Shown here: one piece after another, positions 26,529 to 35,245 of the stretch
How the letters are laid out: every line of letters begins with the position of its first letter
Numbering within the stretch: position 1 is the first letter of the stretch
Assembly: GCA_965230245.1 (NCBI GenBank)
Contig: OZ246000.1
Location: forward strand, 310,001 to 374,000
Source of the DNA: JAGNKE01 sp965230245
GTDB taxonomy: Bacteria; Pseudomonadota; Alphaproteobacteria; Micavibrionales; Micavibrionaceae
Direction: 5' to 3'
Length of the DNA: 64,000 bases
Translations under genes and position numbers: made by a program
The notes under the pieces: generated by a model
What the model saw: only the letters and a program-made list of their open reading frames with translations
Database searches by the model: none
Told to the model about the DNA's origin: nothing

Positions 26529-28511
26529 ATGACAGCACAAATCAATAATACCAAAGACCCCGAAGACAACACGCAGAAACAAAATTTCAGCGCGGATGTA
26601 TCCCGCTTGCTGGATATAGTCGCCAATGCGCTTTACACAAATCATGATGTCTTCTTACGCGAACTGATTTCGAATTCCGCAGACGCTTGCGATCGCCTGC
26701 GCTATGAGGCCATTCAAAACCCCGAACTCACATCCGACAATCCTGACTTCCGCATTCACGTTTACAAGGATACGGACACCAGAACCTTCCACGTCATCGA
26801 CAACGGTATCGGGATGAATGCCGAAGAACTGGCCGAAAACCTGGGAACGATTGCGAAGTCCGGCACGGCATCTCTCATGGAACAAATGAAAAACGCTGAT
26901 CCAAAGGACGGCACGGACCCGCTCAAACTCATCGGACAATTCGGTGTAGGCTTCTACGCCGCTTACATGATCGGACACAACATACAGGTCATTACTCGCA
27001 AAGCCGGCGAAGAGAAAACTTGGCATTGGGAATCTGACGGCCGCACAGGCTTTTCGGTTCGCGAAGCCACGAAGGAAGAAGCCGAAACACTGGACGGGGA
27101 ACGCGGTACATCTATCATTATCGATGTGAAAGACGAAGCCTCCGACTTCCTTCTCGACGAAAAGATCAAAATGACGGTACAAACCTATTCTGACCATATC
27201 AGCGTCCCGATCTACCTTGGCACTCCGTTTAATACAAGTAACGATGATTCGGAAAAACTGAACTCTGCCTCTGCACTCTGGATGCGCTCGAAAGATGACA
27301 TCACCGATGAGCAATACACCGAATTTTACCGTCACCTGACAGGCGGCTTTGATGAGCCTTTGATCAATTGCCACTGGCGCGCCGAAGGCAAAATTGAATA
27401 CACATCCCTGCTCTATATTCCGACTCTCCGTCCTTGGGATTTGTTCGATCCGTCAAGACGCCACTTCGTAAAACTTTACGTGCGCCGCGTCTTTATATCC
27501 GAGGATGTCGAAACGCTCATGTATCCATGGCTGCGCTTTGTCCGCGGCATTATTGACAGCGAAGATCTGCCGCTAAACATCAGCCGCGAAAGCCTGCAAT
27601 TCAATCCGGTGATCAATAAAATCCGAACCTCCGTAGCACGAAAAGTTCTCGGTGATCTCAACAAGCTCTCACGCGATGATAATGCAAAATTCGCCAGTTT
27701 CTGGGGCCAGTTTGGGTCGGTCGTGAAGGAAGGCCTGTACGATGCACCGGAACTGCGCACGGAAATCCTGAAAATCTGCCGCTTCTTCAGCTCCGTGGAT
27801 GAAGGAGAAAAACTGCATAGCCTCAAAGATTATGTCGAGCGCATGCACGAAAAACAGGAAAAGATCTACTACATCAGCGGCGAATCCCTGCACTCCATCC
27901 GCAACAGCCCTCAACTTGAAGGCTTTAAATCACGCGGAATTGAAGTGTTGTTCCTGACCGATACGATTGATGATTTCTGGCTACAGCAAGTACAGGATTA
28001 TGACGGAAAACCGTTCCAATCCATCACGAAAGGGAATATCGATCTATCCGCCTTCGATGATGAAGACACAGAACATAAGGAAGACAAAGACACCGAAAAA
28101 GCCGACGAAACAGCATCAAGCGAAGACAAGGCAGAAATGGATGTCTTCCTGAAAAAGGTCTTCGAGGTTCTGCAGGATAAAATCCACAATGTCCGCAAAT
28201 CACAGCGCCTGACAAACTCACCTGTTTGTCTGGTCGCCGCCGATGACAGCGTAGATATGCACATGGAACGTGTCCTTAAAATTCACCAGAAATACGAAAA
28301 TCAGGTCAACCCAATCCTTGAGATCAACACCAAACACCCGCTGGTGAAAACTCTGGCACAACTTCATAGAGATGGCAAAGCATCCGATGCGGAAATAAAT
28401 TTGTTGTATGATCAGGCCAGAATCATTCAGGGAGAACCCTTGGAAAACCCGTCTGAGTTTTCCAAACGTATGTCGGATATCATGTTGAAAGCGCTCTCAA
28501 GCGAGACGTGA
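26529..28511 (+). CDS. htpG: molecular chaperone HtpG (Hsp90)
   Basis: The 660-residue ATP-dependent chaperone has the Hsp90 N-domain with FLRELISNSADACDRLRYE near residue 40, DNGIGMN near 92 and the lid-side GQFGVGFYAAYM near 138. The middle domain contains the RRVFISEDVETLMYPWLRFVRG block near 318, with the catalytic arginine expected in LPLNISRESLQ. An acidic linker-like stretch (about residues 505-540, rich in Asp/Glu/Lys) precedes the C-terminal dimerisation domain. Length is slightly above E. coli HtpG (624). A ribosome-binding site AAAGGA sits just before the ATG. Confidence 0.97.
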   Translation: MTAQINNTKDPEDNTQKQNFSADVSRLLDIVANALYTNHDVFLRELISNSADACDRLRYEAIQNPELTSDNPDFRIHVYKDTDTRTFHVIDNGIGMNAEELAENLGTIAKSGTASLMEQMKNADPKDGTDPLKLIGQFGVGFYAAYMIGHNIQVITRKAGEEKTWHWESDGRTGFSVREATKEEAETLDGERGTSIIIDVKDEASDFLLDEKIKMTVQTYSDHISVPIYLGTPFNTSNDDSEKLNSASALWMRSKDDITDEQYTEFYRHLTGGFDEPLINCHWRAEGKIEYTSLLYIPTLRPWDLFDPSRRHFVKLYVRRVFISEDVETLMYPWLRFVRGIIDSEDLPLNISRESLQFNPVINKIRTSVARKVLGDLNKLSRDDNAKFASFWGQFGSVVKEGLYDAPELRTEILKICRFFSSVDEGEKLHSLKDYVERMHEKQEKIYYISGESLHSIRNSPQLEGFKSRGIEVLFLTDTIDDFWLQQVQDYDGKPFQSITKGNIDLSAFDDEDTEHKEDKDTEKADETASSEDKAEMDVFLKKVFEVLQDKIHNVRKSQRLTNSPVCLVAADDSVDMHMERVLKIHQKYENQVNPILEINTKHPLVKTLAQLHRDGKASDAEINLLYDQARIIQGEPLENPSEFSKRMSDIMLKALSSET

Positions 28512-28577
28512 AAAAGCCGATAATCCAAATCTTGAAAAAAAAAAAGAAAGACGGATAACTTTCAAAGCCGCGTTATG

Positions 28578-29618
28578 CTATGGGTTGCACGACCCTGCCG
28601 CACCAACAGAACCACCGGGCTGATACCAACAACCGGGAGCAGTACAAACGGCATCAGTATACTGCGAACCGCTAGCATCATTAACAATCAAGCCTGTTTT
28701 AACAGGTGTAATACCGCCGCAGCCGGCCGGATCCATAAGATTCCAGAATGATTGTGCAGCATCGGGACCTCCTGCCGCGCCCGGCGCAGGATTTGCCGCC
28801 GTAAACGCTGTATCCCAAACGGTCGGCGTACCGCCACCCCACGGCCATCCGACAAGTCCCCCAATCGAAGGCGTACCGTGTATAACATAGCCACAAATGA
28901 TATCACCCGTATCTGAATCGGCATCGGTACATTCCGTAGGCAGACGTCTGTAGTCATTATCGGCTGCCTCGGTATTACGATACTGTTCGAACGTGAAAAA
29001 TCCATCATGACTTCTTTCTTGAAAATCATAACACTTGGCAAACGTATAAACCTGACGCATGCGGTTACAGTTGTAAGTGCTGTGGCTTACACTGCTGCTT
29101 ACTCCGGAGCCAATACCGGAGCGACCACCGATAAATGTGTGATCAAAATTAGCATCCAGGTAATAATCCTTACCGCAAAGAACAGAGGCCGGCTCTAAGG
29201 CAGAAATAGCGGACACGCCATCTGTTAAAGTATCCAGAATCAGAATCTCCAAGACACTGTTCATATCCAGACCTTGTGTCAAAATAGGATCGATAGCCCC
29301 TGGAATCTGACGAATAAGAACATATATATCGTAGAATATACCACCCGTACGGTCAGGATCTTCAGGCCCGTGTCTATCGGCATACCGCGCCATGTGATCC
29401 AGATAATTGTCAAAACATATGTATGAAAGAACACTGTCAGGCTTGGCAATAAGGTTTTGATTTTGTGTTACTTCACGATTGGCCTCTTCCCAAGCCCGAG
29501 CACGTAAAACTTCCCAAAAATCCTCATCACAAGTATCAGGCACAGTAGCAGCCTGAGCGGGTATTGATAGAATTAAAACCAAACAAAGCGTTGTAAATGC
29601 TCTAATTTTTGTAAACAA
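28578..29618 (-). CDS. Cys-rich exported hypothetical protein
   Basis: A secreted protein I do not recognise. From the TTG at 29618 it has 346 residues and a clean signal peptide (FTKIRAFTTLCLVLILSIPAQA, in positions 2-23, cleaved at AQA). A TTG 11 codons earlier is also possible but puts an acidic residue in the n-region. The mature part has about ten cysteines spread throughout, including a C-terminal pair of CxxxxC type (VCTAPGC), suggesting disulfides in the periplasm. The C-terminal third is Gly/Pro-rich. It stands alone on the minus strand between htpG (convergent) and the next gene. Confidence 0.65.
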   Translation of the reverse strand: MFTKIRAFTTLCLVLILSIPAQAATVPDTCDEDFWEVLRARAWEEANREVTQNQNLIAKPDSVLSYICFDNYLDHMARYADRHGPEDPDRTGGIFYDIYVLIRQIPGAIDPILTQGLDMNSVLEILILDTLTDGVSAISALEPASVLCGKDYYLDANFDHTFIGGRSGIGSGVSSSVSHSTYNCNRMRQVYTFAKCYDFQERSHDGFFTFEQYRNTEAADNDYRRLPTECTDADSDTGDIICGYVIHGTPSIGGLVGWPWGGGTPTVWDTAFTAANPAPGAAGGPDAAQSFWNLMDPAGCGGITPVKTGLIVNDASGSQYTDAVCTAPGCWYQPGGSVGAAGSCNP

Positions 29619-29698
29619 AATACAAATCCCGACTGTAAAATCTATAGACAAATTACTTTAGCACATTGGCTAAGCATCTGACTAGTTTCCTGTTAAAC

Positions 29699-30130
29699 CT
29701 AAAACATACCCTGATAATGGCGCTCCGTCATCTCTTCGACTTCATCTTCGGTAAAATCAAAACGCTTTCCAAGCTCCTCAATCATGATTTGTCTGAGCAT
29801 CATTGAAAAATCTTCCCCCGTATCACACCACATATCAAGAACAGAACGCCTGTAAACGTAGAGAACATCGGCATCTCCGGCATCTTTCTTTTCAACGCCC
29901 GGGGAGATTTCTTTCCCGCATTTATACAAAACCAGTAGATCATAAGGATCATCGAGATCCATCTCAATTTCTGTCGCCTCATCCACTTCATCTTCAACGA
30001 CAACATCCAGTTCCGCACAATATTCAATCAATTCCTCAGGCAAATCATCAAGAATCGACTCACAAATCGTTTCAAAATCCTGAATACTGGGCGGAAATGT
30101 AAAATTCATAATGATTTGGCGAGAATCCAT
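29699..30130 (-). CDS. zincin-like metallopeptidase family protein lacking its metal ligands
   Basis: The 143-residue acidic protein resembles the small zincin-like metallopeptidase family PF06262 found in many alphaproteobacteria: an N-terminal FxxxxxDFExICE...LPEELxxY block, a central LLVLYKCG stretch, and a DVLYVYRRSVLDMWC block before the metal site. The expected HELGHHFGLTDED-type motif reads EELGKRFDFTEDE at residues 118-130. Both histidines of HExxH are therefore Glu118 and Lys122, while Glu119 is kept. It is likely a non-catalytic relative or a regulator. The start at 30130 has a GAGGG site 9 bases upstream; Met8 is an alternative. Confidence 0.7.
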   Translation of the reverse strand: MDSRQIIMNFTFPPSIQDFETICESILDDLPEELIEYCAELDVVVEDEVDEATEIEMDLDDPYDLLVLYKCGKEISPGVEKKDAGDADVLYVYRRSVLDMWCDTGEDFSMMLRQIMIEELGKRFDFTEDEVEEMTERHYQGMF

Positions 30131-30342
30131 GCGTAAAAGCCCTCAACGCTTAACCCATCAAAAAAAACAAAATATGCATGTGTTCAAATGTTACGGCGAG
30201 TCGCACGTATGAACAATAACTCTCTGATAATCATACCCAACTTTATTAGGTAAAACCGTGTATAAATAGACAAAGTTCAGTTTTTTCATCGAATTTTAAC
30301 TCGTAACTGTATATACTCATGGATGTAATAAAGGAGTTAGCC

Positions 30343-30510
30343 ATGGATATTCCGTCAGCAGTCGCAGCACAAAGCGCTATAGCCAAACAGAATATTGCGT
30401 TATCCGTGATTAAGCAAAATGCGGAGGCATCTCAGCAAATTGCAAATATTTTGGATCAAACAGTACAAGCATCCGACACAAGAGGCGGAAACGTCGATAT
30501 CAGCGCGTAA
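30343..30510 (+). CDS. small YjfB-like putative motility protein
   Basis: A 55-residue protein starting at ATG 30343, with a strong AAGGAG at 30331-30336. An ATG at 30319 in the same frame lacks a ribosome-binding site. The pattern MDIPSAV...QNIALSVIKQNAEASQQIANIL resembles the YjfB family (PF14070), short helical proteins loosely linked to motility by genome context. It is followed by a terminator and forms its own unit. No flagellar gene is in this window, so the family name is the only support for a motility link. Confidence 0.75.
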   Translation: MDIPSAVAAQSAIAKQNIALSVIKQNAEASQQIANILDQTVQASDTRGGNVDISA

Positions 30511-30536
30511 CACTGTCCACTCAACATATATAACGA

Positions 30537-30561
30537 AAAAGCAACCGATCCGGTTGCTTTT
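30537..30561. terminator. bidirectional rho-independent terminator
   Basis: A perfect 11-base stem, AAAAGCAACCG (30537-30547) with CGGTTGCTTTT (30551-30561), closes a 3-base loop. T-tracts follow on both strands. It lies between the convergent YjfB-like gene and hemA and can serve both. Confidence 0.88.
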
Positions 30562-30608
30562 ATTTTTGCCTATAAACTTGCAGGAATACGTGCCATTAAG
30601 GTGAACAC

Positions 30609-31832
30609 CTATGCCACCGCGCGTAACGCGTGATGACTGTTCCACATGTGCTCCAACGTATTGGCCATGTGCTTAACATCTTCAACACTATGCGCGGCCG
30701 TCGCAGTCAACCGCATACGCTCGGTTCCTTTTGGAACAGTTGGATAATTGATCGGCTGTACATAAATATCATATTCGCGCAGCAACATATCACTGACTTC
30801 ACGGCAACAATTCGGCTCACCGACAATAAGAGGAATAATATGGCTTTCACCGCGCATAAACGGTAGATCGGCAGCCTCCAGCATATCCTTGAACAGCTTC
30901 ACATTGCGGCGCACCTGCATGCGCTCAACATCGGAAACCTTCAGATGCTCGACCGCAGCCAGAGCGGAAGCCAAAACGACAGGAGGCAAGCTTGTGGTAA
31001 AAATGAAACTCGAAGCATAACAACGTACCGCATCAACAATCGCCGCAGAACCGGTGATAAACCCGCCCATCGCGCCGTATGCTTTACCGAACGTGCCTTC
31101 AATGATATCGATACGATCCATCAAACCGCGTTCCTCGGCAACACCACCGCCGCGCGGCCCGTAAAGCCCGACACCATGAACTTCGTCGATATAGGTCAAG
31201 GCATTATACTTGTCCGCAAGATCACAAATCTCCTCAATCGGTGCGATGTCACCTTCCATGGAGTACACGGATTCAAAAGCGATAATCTTCGGTCTATTGA
31301 TATCCGTTGCCTTCAGAAGCTCTTCCAGATGCTCCACATCATTATGTCGGAAGATTTTCTTCTCTTGCTTGCTCTCTTTGATACCGTGAATCATGGATGC
31401 ATGGTTTAACGCGTCTGAAAAAATGATACTGCCCGGCATCAAACGGCCAATCGTCCCCAGAGCCCCCTGGTTCGCAACATAGCCGGAAGAAAAGACAAGA
31501 GCGGATTCCTTATTGTGCAAATCTGCCAGAGAGTCCTCAAGATCAACGTGCAGACGAGTTGTTCCGGAAATATTACGAGTGCCGCCCGCCCCTGCGCCGG
31601 AAGTCTCCAACGCCTCATGAGCGGCCTTCAATACGACCGGATGTTGCCCCATGCCCAGATAATCGTTACTGCACCAGATGGTCACCTCACGTGAATTCCC
31701 CGCATCATCGTAATACTTGGCACGCGGAAAACGCCCTGCAATACGTTCTAGCGTCGCAAAGTACCTGTAACGCCCTTCGGATTTTACGGCGTCTATGCAC
31801 TTCTGGAATTCGGAATTATAATCAATGCTCAT
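30609..31832 (-). CDS. hemA: 5-aminolevulinate synthase
   Basis: ALAS condenses glycine and succinyl-CoA to 5-aminolevulinate with pyridoxal phosphate, the C4 entry to heme used by alphaproteobacteria. The 407-residue length fits. Blocks seen: [12 protein letters not shown] near residue 54, [18 protein letters not shown] near 83, [17 protein letters not shown] near 213, and the Schiff-base lysine in [13 protein letters not shown] near residue 244. The start ATG gives the usual [10 protein letters not shown]-terminus. It supports the alphaproteobacterial assignment. hemW elsewhere in the window also concerns heme. Confidence 0.97.
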   Translation of the reverse strand: MSIDYNSEFQKCIDAVKSEGRYRYFATLERIAGRFPRAKYYDDAGNSREVTIWCSNDYLGMGQHPVVLKAAHEALETSGAGAGGTRNISGTTRLHVDLEDSLADLHNKESALVFSSGYVANQGALGTIGRLMPGSIIFSDALNHASMIHGIKESKQEKKIFRHNDVEHLEELLKATDINRPKIIAFESVYSMEGDIAPIEEICDLADKYNALTYIDEVHGVGLYGPRGGGVAEERGLMDRIDIIEGTFGKAYGAMGGFITGSAAIVDAVRCYASSFIFTTSLPPVVLASALAAVEHLKVSDVERMQVRRNVKLFKDMLEAADLPFMRGESHIIPLIVGEPNCCREVSDMLLREYDIYVQPINYPTVPKGTERMRLTATAAHSVEDVKHMANTLEHMWNSHHALRAVA

Positions 31833-31996
31833 CTGGTCTATGCCTTGTGTATGCGAATGGTTTATTCCTTACGGACAGGATTTTCAAGCATTTCCGTGAC
31901 TTAATGCGCGATTTTATCATAGATTCGCGCTCCTAATACCCCAAGATATAAAATAATACTCCCGCACTCATTGACTTTTATCAATCGAAAAACACA

Positions 31997-32034
31997 AAAG
32001 AACCGGCCCTCTCGTAAGAAGAAACCGGCTCTTT
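31997..32034 (-). terminator. terminator downstream of the DUF2330 gene
   Basis: On the minus strand AAAGAGCCGG (from 32034) pairs with CCGGTTCTTT (to 31997) with one mismatch, across an 18-base loop, and is followed by GTGTTTTT. It lies 28 bases after the DUF2330 stop codon and should separate that unit from hemA. Confidence 0.6.
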
Positions 32035-32061
32035 CCGCGCGTGTGGGGACTTCACTAAGTC

Positions 32062-33495
32062 TTAGTCATTCCAGATATTCTCCCACCAAGGCTGGGGTTG
32101 CGGGTTGGGGATATCACCGGGTTTGACGCTTTGCCCGTTTTCTTCCATCTTCTGACGGATATCATTGACGCTCCACCCTGTCAGATTTGCGAGTGTTTTG
32201 GCCTCCTGCTCAAATCGCGGCGGCAGGCTTTGCAAATACTGCCGCGCGGCCGGACAATTCATCTCTCCCGTCCACGGATGCTGCAGAACATAACGCCCTT
32301 GAAAATTCTGACGGTCATTCGTCTCTTTGAGCATCAGATCCTCGGGAAAATGATCACCGTCATAGCGCACATGTAAACGCGTAATGAAAACGTTAGCGGG
32401 GCGCGGCTGCGGTGCGATCATACGATTAGGTTGTCCCGGCATTGGCCTGACATCACCACCTTGTTGTTTGATCCACCAGGCACCGAGTGTCATCAAATCT
32501 TCATTAGGAACAGGATCGGCCGCACAAGGGTCACACCACCCCATATCCCAAGCATACTCAAGGAAAACGGCCTTCATGTTTTCCTTTTCAACAGCAGTAG
32601 AGAACATCGCCTTGTAGAAGTCACCGAATTCGCCCTCATTCTTGATATAGGTCGGAATATTCATCCCTGTCGGGATCTTCACGGTACGATAGTTAGCCGT
32701 CTCAACACGCCCGTTTTGCGTTAATGTGTAAAGAATCAAATCCTGCGGCCCGTTGGCATTTAAAGTCCCCAGACGAATCGGCAGCATAAATTTCTCAGAC
32801 TCGTAAGCTACCTGCAACGGACGCAAATACGAATAACCAGAAGATTGCTGCTTTTCGAGATTGACCTTCGCAAGGAAGAACTTCAAATCCTGCTTGATAT
32901 AACTGCCCAGAATACGCTCCGCTCCCTCGGGCATTTTGTACCCTTCTTGATTAAGATAGGTCTGCAGCCCGTCGCTCTGCTTGGCCGAAAGAATAACGAT
33001 ATCATACTCACCGACCGTATATTCCGCCTCAATCTTAACTCCTAAAGACTTCGCGGATTTCTTCATTGGTGCCCCCGAAGCACGGTCGTCCATAGCACTC
33101 ATAGCCATCATATTTTCACGGAACATGGGACGCGGCTGACAAGGGTTTTCATCAAAATATTCCACCAGACGCGGCGCGGTGTAAGCATCCACGTGATCGA
33201 CAATCCTGTTCTCGGTCACGTTGATTTGCTTTTCTTTCAAAACCTCAGGAACAGGAATAACAATCGCGAATTCTTTCATTTCGCCCTGATAATCATTGGC
33301 CATCGTGATGACGGTACGGTCCTGCGAGCGGGCCATAATCACCTTCGATGCCTTATTGAACAAATCCGCATCTGCCTTGGAAACGTAAAAGCCGCAAAAC
33401 GCATGCGCCTGCGCTGACATCATCAAAACACCTGCGCTGATCGCTCCAACGGCCATACACGCCTTTTTAAGTGTTGTCCTTATGTTTGTTTGCAT
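32062..33495 (-). CDS. DUF2330 family exported protein
   Basis: A 477-residue exported protein of the DUF2330 family, whose function is not known. The signal peptide ends at AQAHA (about residue 32) and the mature protein begins FCGFYVSKADA, the family's usual start with a conserved Cys. Other points are MANDYQGEMKEFAIVIPVP near residue 67, NPCQPRP, and a CDPC pair (Cys321/Cys324) that could form a disulfide or redox site. The C-terminus is Pro/Trp-rich. A strong AAGGAGGGG ribosome-binding site sits in the end of the upstream RnfD-like gene, and the two genes overlap by 16 bases, so they act together in one transcript. Confidence 0.85.
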   Translation of the reverse strand: MQTNIRTTLKKACMAVGAISAGVLMMSAQAHAFCGFYVSKADADLFNKASKVIMARSQDRTVITMANDYQGEMKEFAIVIPVPEVLKEKQINVTENRIVDHVDAYTAPRLVEYFDENPCQPRPMFRENMMAMSAMDDRASGAPMKKSAKSLGVKIEAEYTVGEYDIVILSAKQSDGLQTYLNQEGYKMPEGAERILGSYIKQDLKFFLAKVNLEKQQSSGYSYLRPLQVAYESEKFMLPIRLGTLNANGPQDLILYTLTQNGRVETANYRTVKIPTGMNIPTYIKNEGEFGDFYKAMFSTAVEKENMKAVFLEYAWDMGWCDPCAADPVPNEDLMTLGAWWIKQQGGDVRPMPGQPNRMIAPQPRPANVFITRLHVRYDGDHFPEDLMLKETNDRQNFQGRYVLQHPWTGEMNCPAARQYLQSLPPRFEQEAKTLANLTGWSVNDIRQKMEENGQSVKPGDIPNPQPQPWWENIWND

Positions 33496-34403
33496 AACTG
33501 CCCCTCCTTTTGAAAAGTCTGTGATTGAGATTTAGATTCTTGAACGCGATCCCCCCATTGATAAGCCTTGCCCGGCAAAACCATATCAATCAGCGGTGTA
33601 AACAGGCTCCCGATCGCAAGCGCATAGAACAGAGCCGAGAAATTGAAAAATTCGAATTGCAGGATAAATGCAATGACGGCCACGATCATCGCAAAGATAA
33701 ACCGTCCGAGAAAACGGTTCGGAATAGTCTTCGGATCGGAAATCATGAAGAAACAGAAAATTAACAGTGCCCCGCTCTGGATTTGATGAAGCGGAATACT
33801 CATCGGATCCCCCAGCCAGAGCGCACGACCAAACAACAGAGCCGCCCAGCACGCCAAAAACATCGGCCCCATATCACGGCGCGGAATCTGGTACAGAACC
33901 AAAAGCCCCATACAAGACAGGAAAAACAACAGCCAGACCTCCCTGCCCCATTGCCCCGTAGACACCCAGACATCATGCGGCAAAACAAGCAGGCACAGCA
34001 CAATGCCTAAATTCGTCGGGTTAAATACATGCTTGCCCCGAAAACGGATCAAGAACTTGCTCGCAATGGTTAGAACAGCCACCAAACCAAAAAACCAAAG
34101 CGCCGACGCCTTGAAAAGGATGCTGAGCGACAAACCGCTAATCAGCGGACTCCTGAAATCAAGCGGCACAGAAAAAATTTTGGAAAAAATAAGCTGCGTG
34201 AACAGACATCCGCCCAGCGTCAGAAAGATGATTTCTATCGGCGGTGCAAAGTCAGACCCTGTAAATTGTATCGTCAGAAGACTACTCAGCGTAAGAATTT
34301 GGAAATGACGCGGATCACGCAAAAGCTTTTGGAAAAAACCGATCCCATCATGAGACCCTGATCCTTTGAGTGTTGCCGAAATATCCTGAAAGGCCAAGCC
34401 CAT
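33480..34403 (-). CDS. RnfD/NqrB-like integral membrane protein
   Basis: A 307-residue membrane protein with about eight to ten hydrophobic segments. The KLLRDPRHFQILTLSSLL start, the GKHVFNPTNLGIVL motif near residue 122 and SDPKTIPN near residue 222 mark the RnfD/NqrB-like family, which carries quinone- and flavin-linked electron transfer in Rnf and Nqr complexes. No RnfA, B, C, E or G gene is near, so this is a stand-alone member, and the covalent-FMN threonine motif of true RnfD is not evident. It overlaps the DUF2330 gene, a pairing I recall from other bacteria. Function: membrane redox or transport role, unproven. Confidence 0.75.
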   Translation of the reverse strand: MGLAFQDISATLKGSGSHDGIGFFQKLLRDPRHFQILTLSSLLTIQFTGSDFAPPIEIIFLTLGGCLFTQLIFSKIFSVPLDFRSPLISGLSLSILFKASALWFFGLVAVLTIASKFLIRFRGKHVFNPTNLGIVLCLLVLPHDVWVSTGQWGREVWLLFFLSCMGLLVLYQIPRRDMGPMFLACWAALLFGRALWLGDPMSIPLHQIQSGALLIFCFFMISDPKTIPNRFLGRFIFAMIVAVIAFILQFEFFNFSALFYALAIGSLFTPLIDMVLPGKAYQWGDRVQESKSQSQTFQKEGQLCKQT

Positions 34404-34538
34404 GTAAACTACCTAAAAAATAAAACCAAATAACACAACGCGCCGATACCATTGCCAAAACCCATGGCTTCTAAGGCGTACTCGGTCATATGACGACAAG
34501 AAAAATGCTTTCCTTGGAAAAAAAATCAAAAAATATAT

Positions 34539-35165
34539 CTACAAAGTTTTTTCGCTGCGCTTACCGACAAAATCAAAACTATTCAAAATAGTTTCCGCGC
34601 GATTAAGCGCTTTATCGAGAGCAGCCATTGTCTTCGGCAGGTCGGGGCTATCGTCATCCTTCCACGTCTTGAGAACCTTTAGATACAAACCCGATAGTCC
34701 GGCCACTTTAATCGCACCTTTAAGGCCATCCGTTTTATCGCCAGCCGCCTCCAGCATCCAGGTCATTGAGCGGCACAAATGCGGCATACCGATCAAAGCT
34801 TGCTTCGGGTCGTATTTGAAAGAATCAAGAACGGCAACAATACCCTCCCGATGTTCGTTCAATGCTTCGAAGCGATCCATCAGAATGTCGAACAATCGCT
34901 CACACATACCCGTCTCTTCATCGAACTCCTCCGGCAAACCGTCCAGAACGCGCTTGTCAATCATGCGTTCCAACTGCGCCAGAATGTCGGTTTTGTCGTC
35001 AAAATGCTCCCGCAATTCAGAAAGCTTGATCTCACTTCGCTCGGCAATATCGCGCAAAGAAACGTTTTCCCAACCCTGCTCGGCGGCCAGTTCCATGGCC
35101 TTTTCAACCACCAAAACCTTCAAATCGGCAGGATCATTGCTTTTTTTACCTTTTTTTGCGGCCAC
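34539..35165 (-). CDS. TetR-family regulator (COQ9-like)
   Basis: A 208-residue protein with an N-terminal helix-turn-helix (AMELAAEQGWENVSLRDIAE, then an IKLSELREHFDDKTD stretch, about residues 23-60), typical of TetR proteins. The C-terminal helical domain, with a LDSFKYDPKQALIGMPHLCRSM stretch, resembles the alphaproteobacterial group related to COQ9 more than classical drug-efflux repressors. It begins with GTG at 35165, preceded by AAAGGG. It is divergent from the PfkB kinase with only 80 bases between the starts, so it may control that gene. The ligand is unknown. Confidence 0.75.
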   Translation of the reverse strand: MAAKKGKKSNDPADLKVLVVEKAMELAAEQGWENVSLRDIAERSEIKLSELREHFDDKTDILAQLERMIDKRVLDGLPEEFDEETGMCERLFDILMDRFEALNEHREGIVAVLDSFKYDPKQALIGMPHLCRSMTWMLEAAGDKTDGLKGAIKVAGLSGLYLKVLKTWKDDDSPDLPKTMAALDKALNRAETILNSFDFVGKRSEKTL

Positions 35166-35245
35166 GGGAATTGCCCTTTCATTGCGTTTTCCTGTAAGAG
35201 ATAAAACAACATTTTAAGACAACACTCAAGAAACGGAAAAAATTT

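Noticed and set aside
26655..27374. A 239-codon open frame on the minus strand inside htpG
   Set aside because: It is a shadow of htpG: it has no recognisable motif and the plus-strand gene is certain. Similar antisense frames inside ppdK (44361-45194) and aroC (20712-21329) were also rejected.
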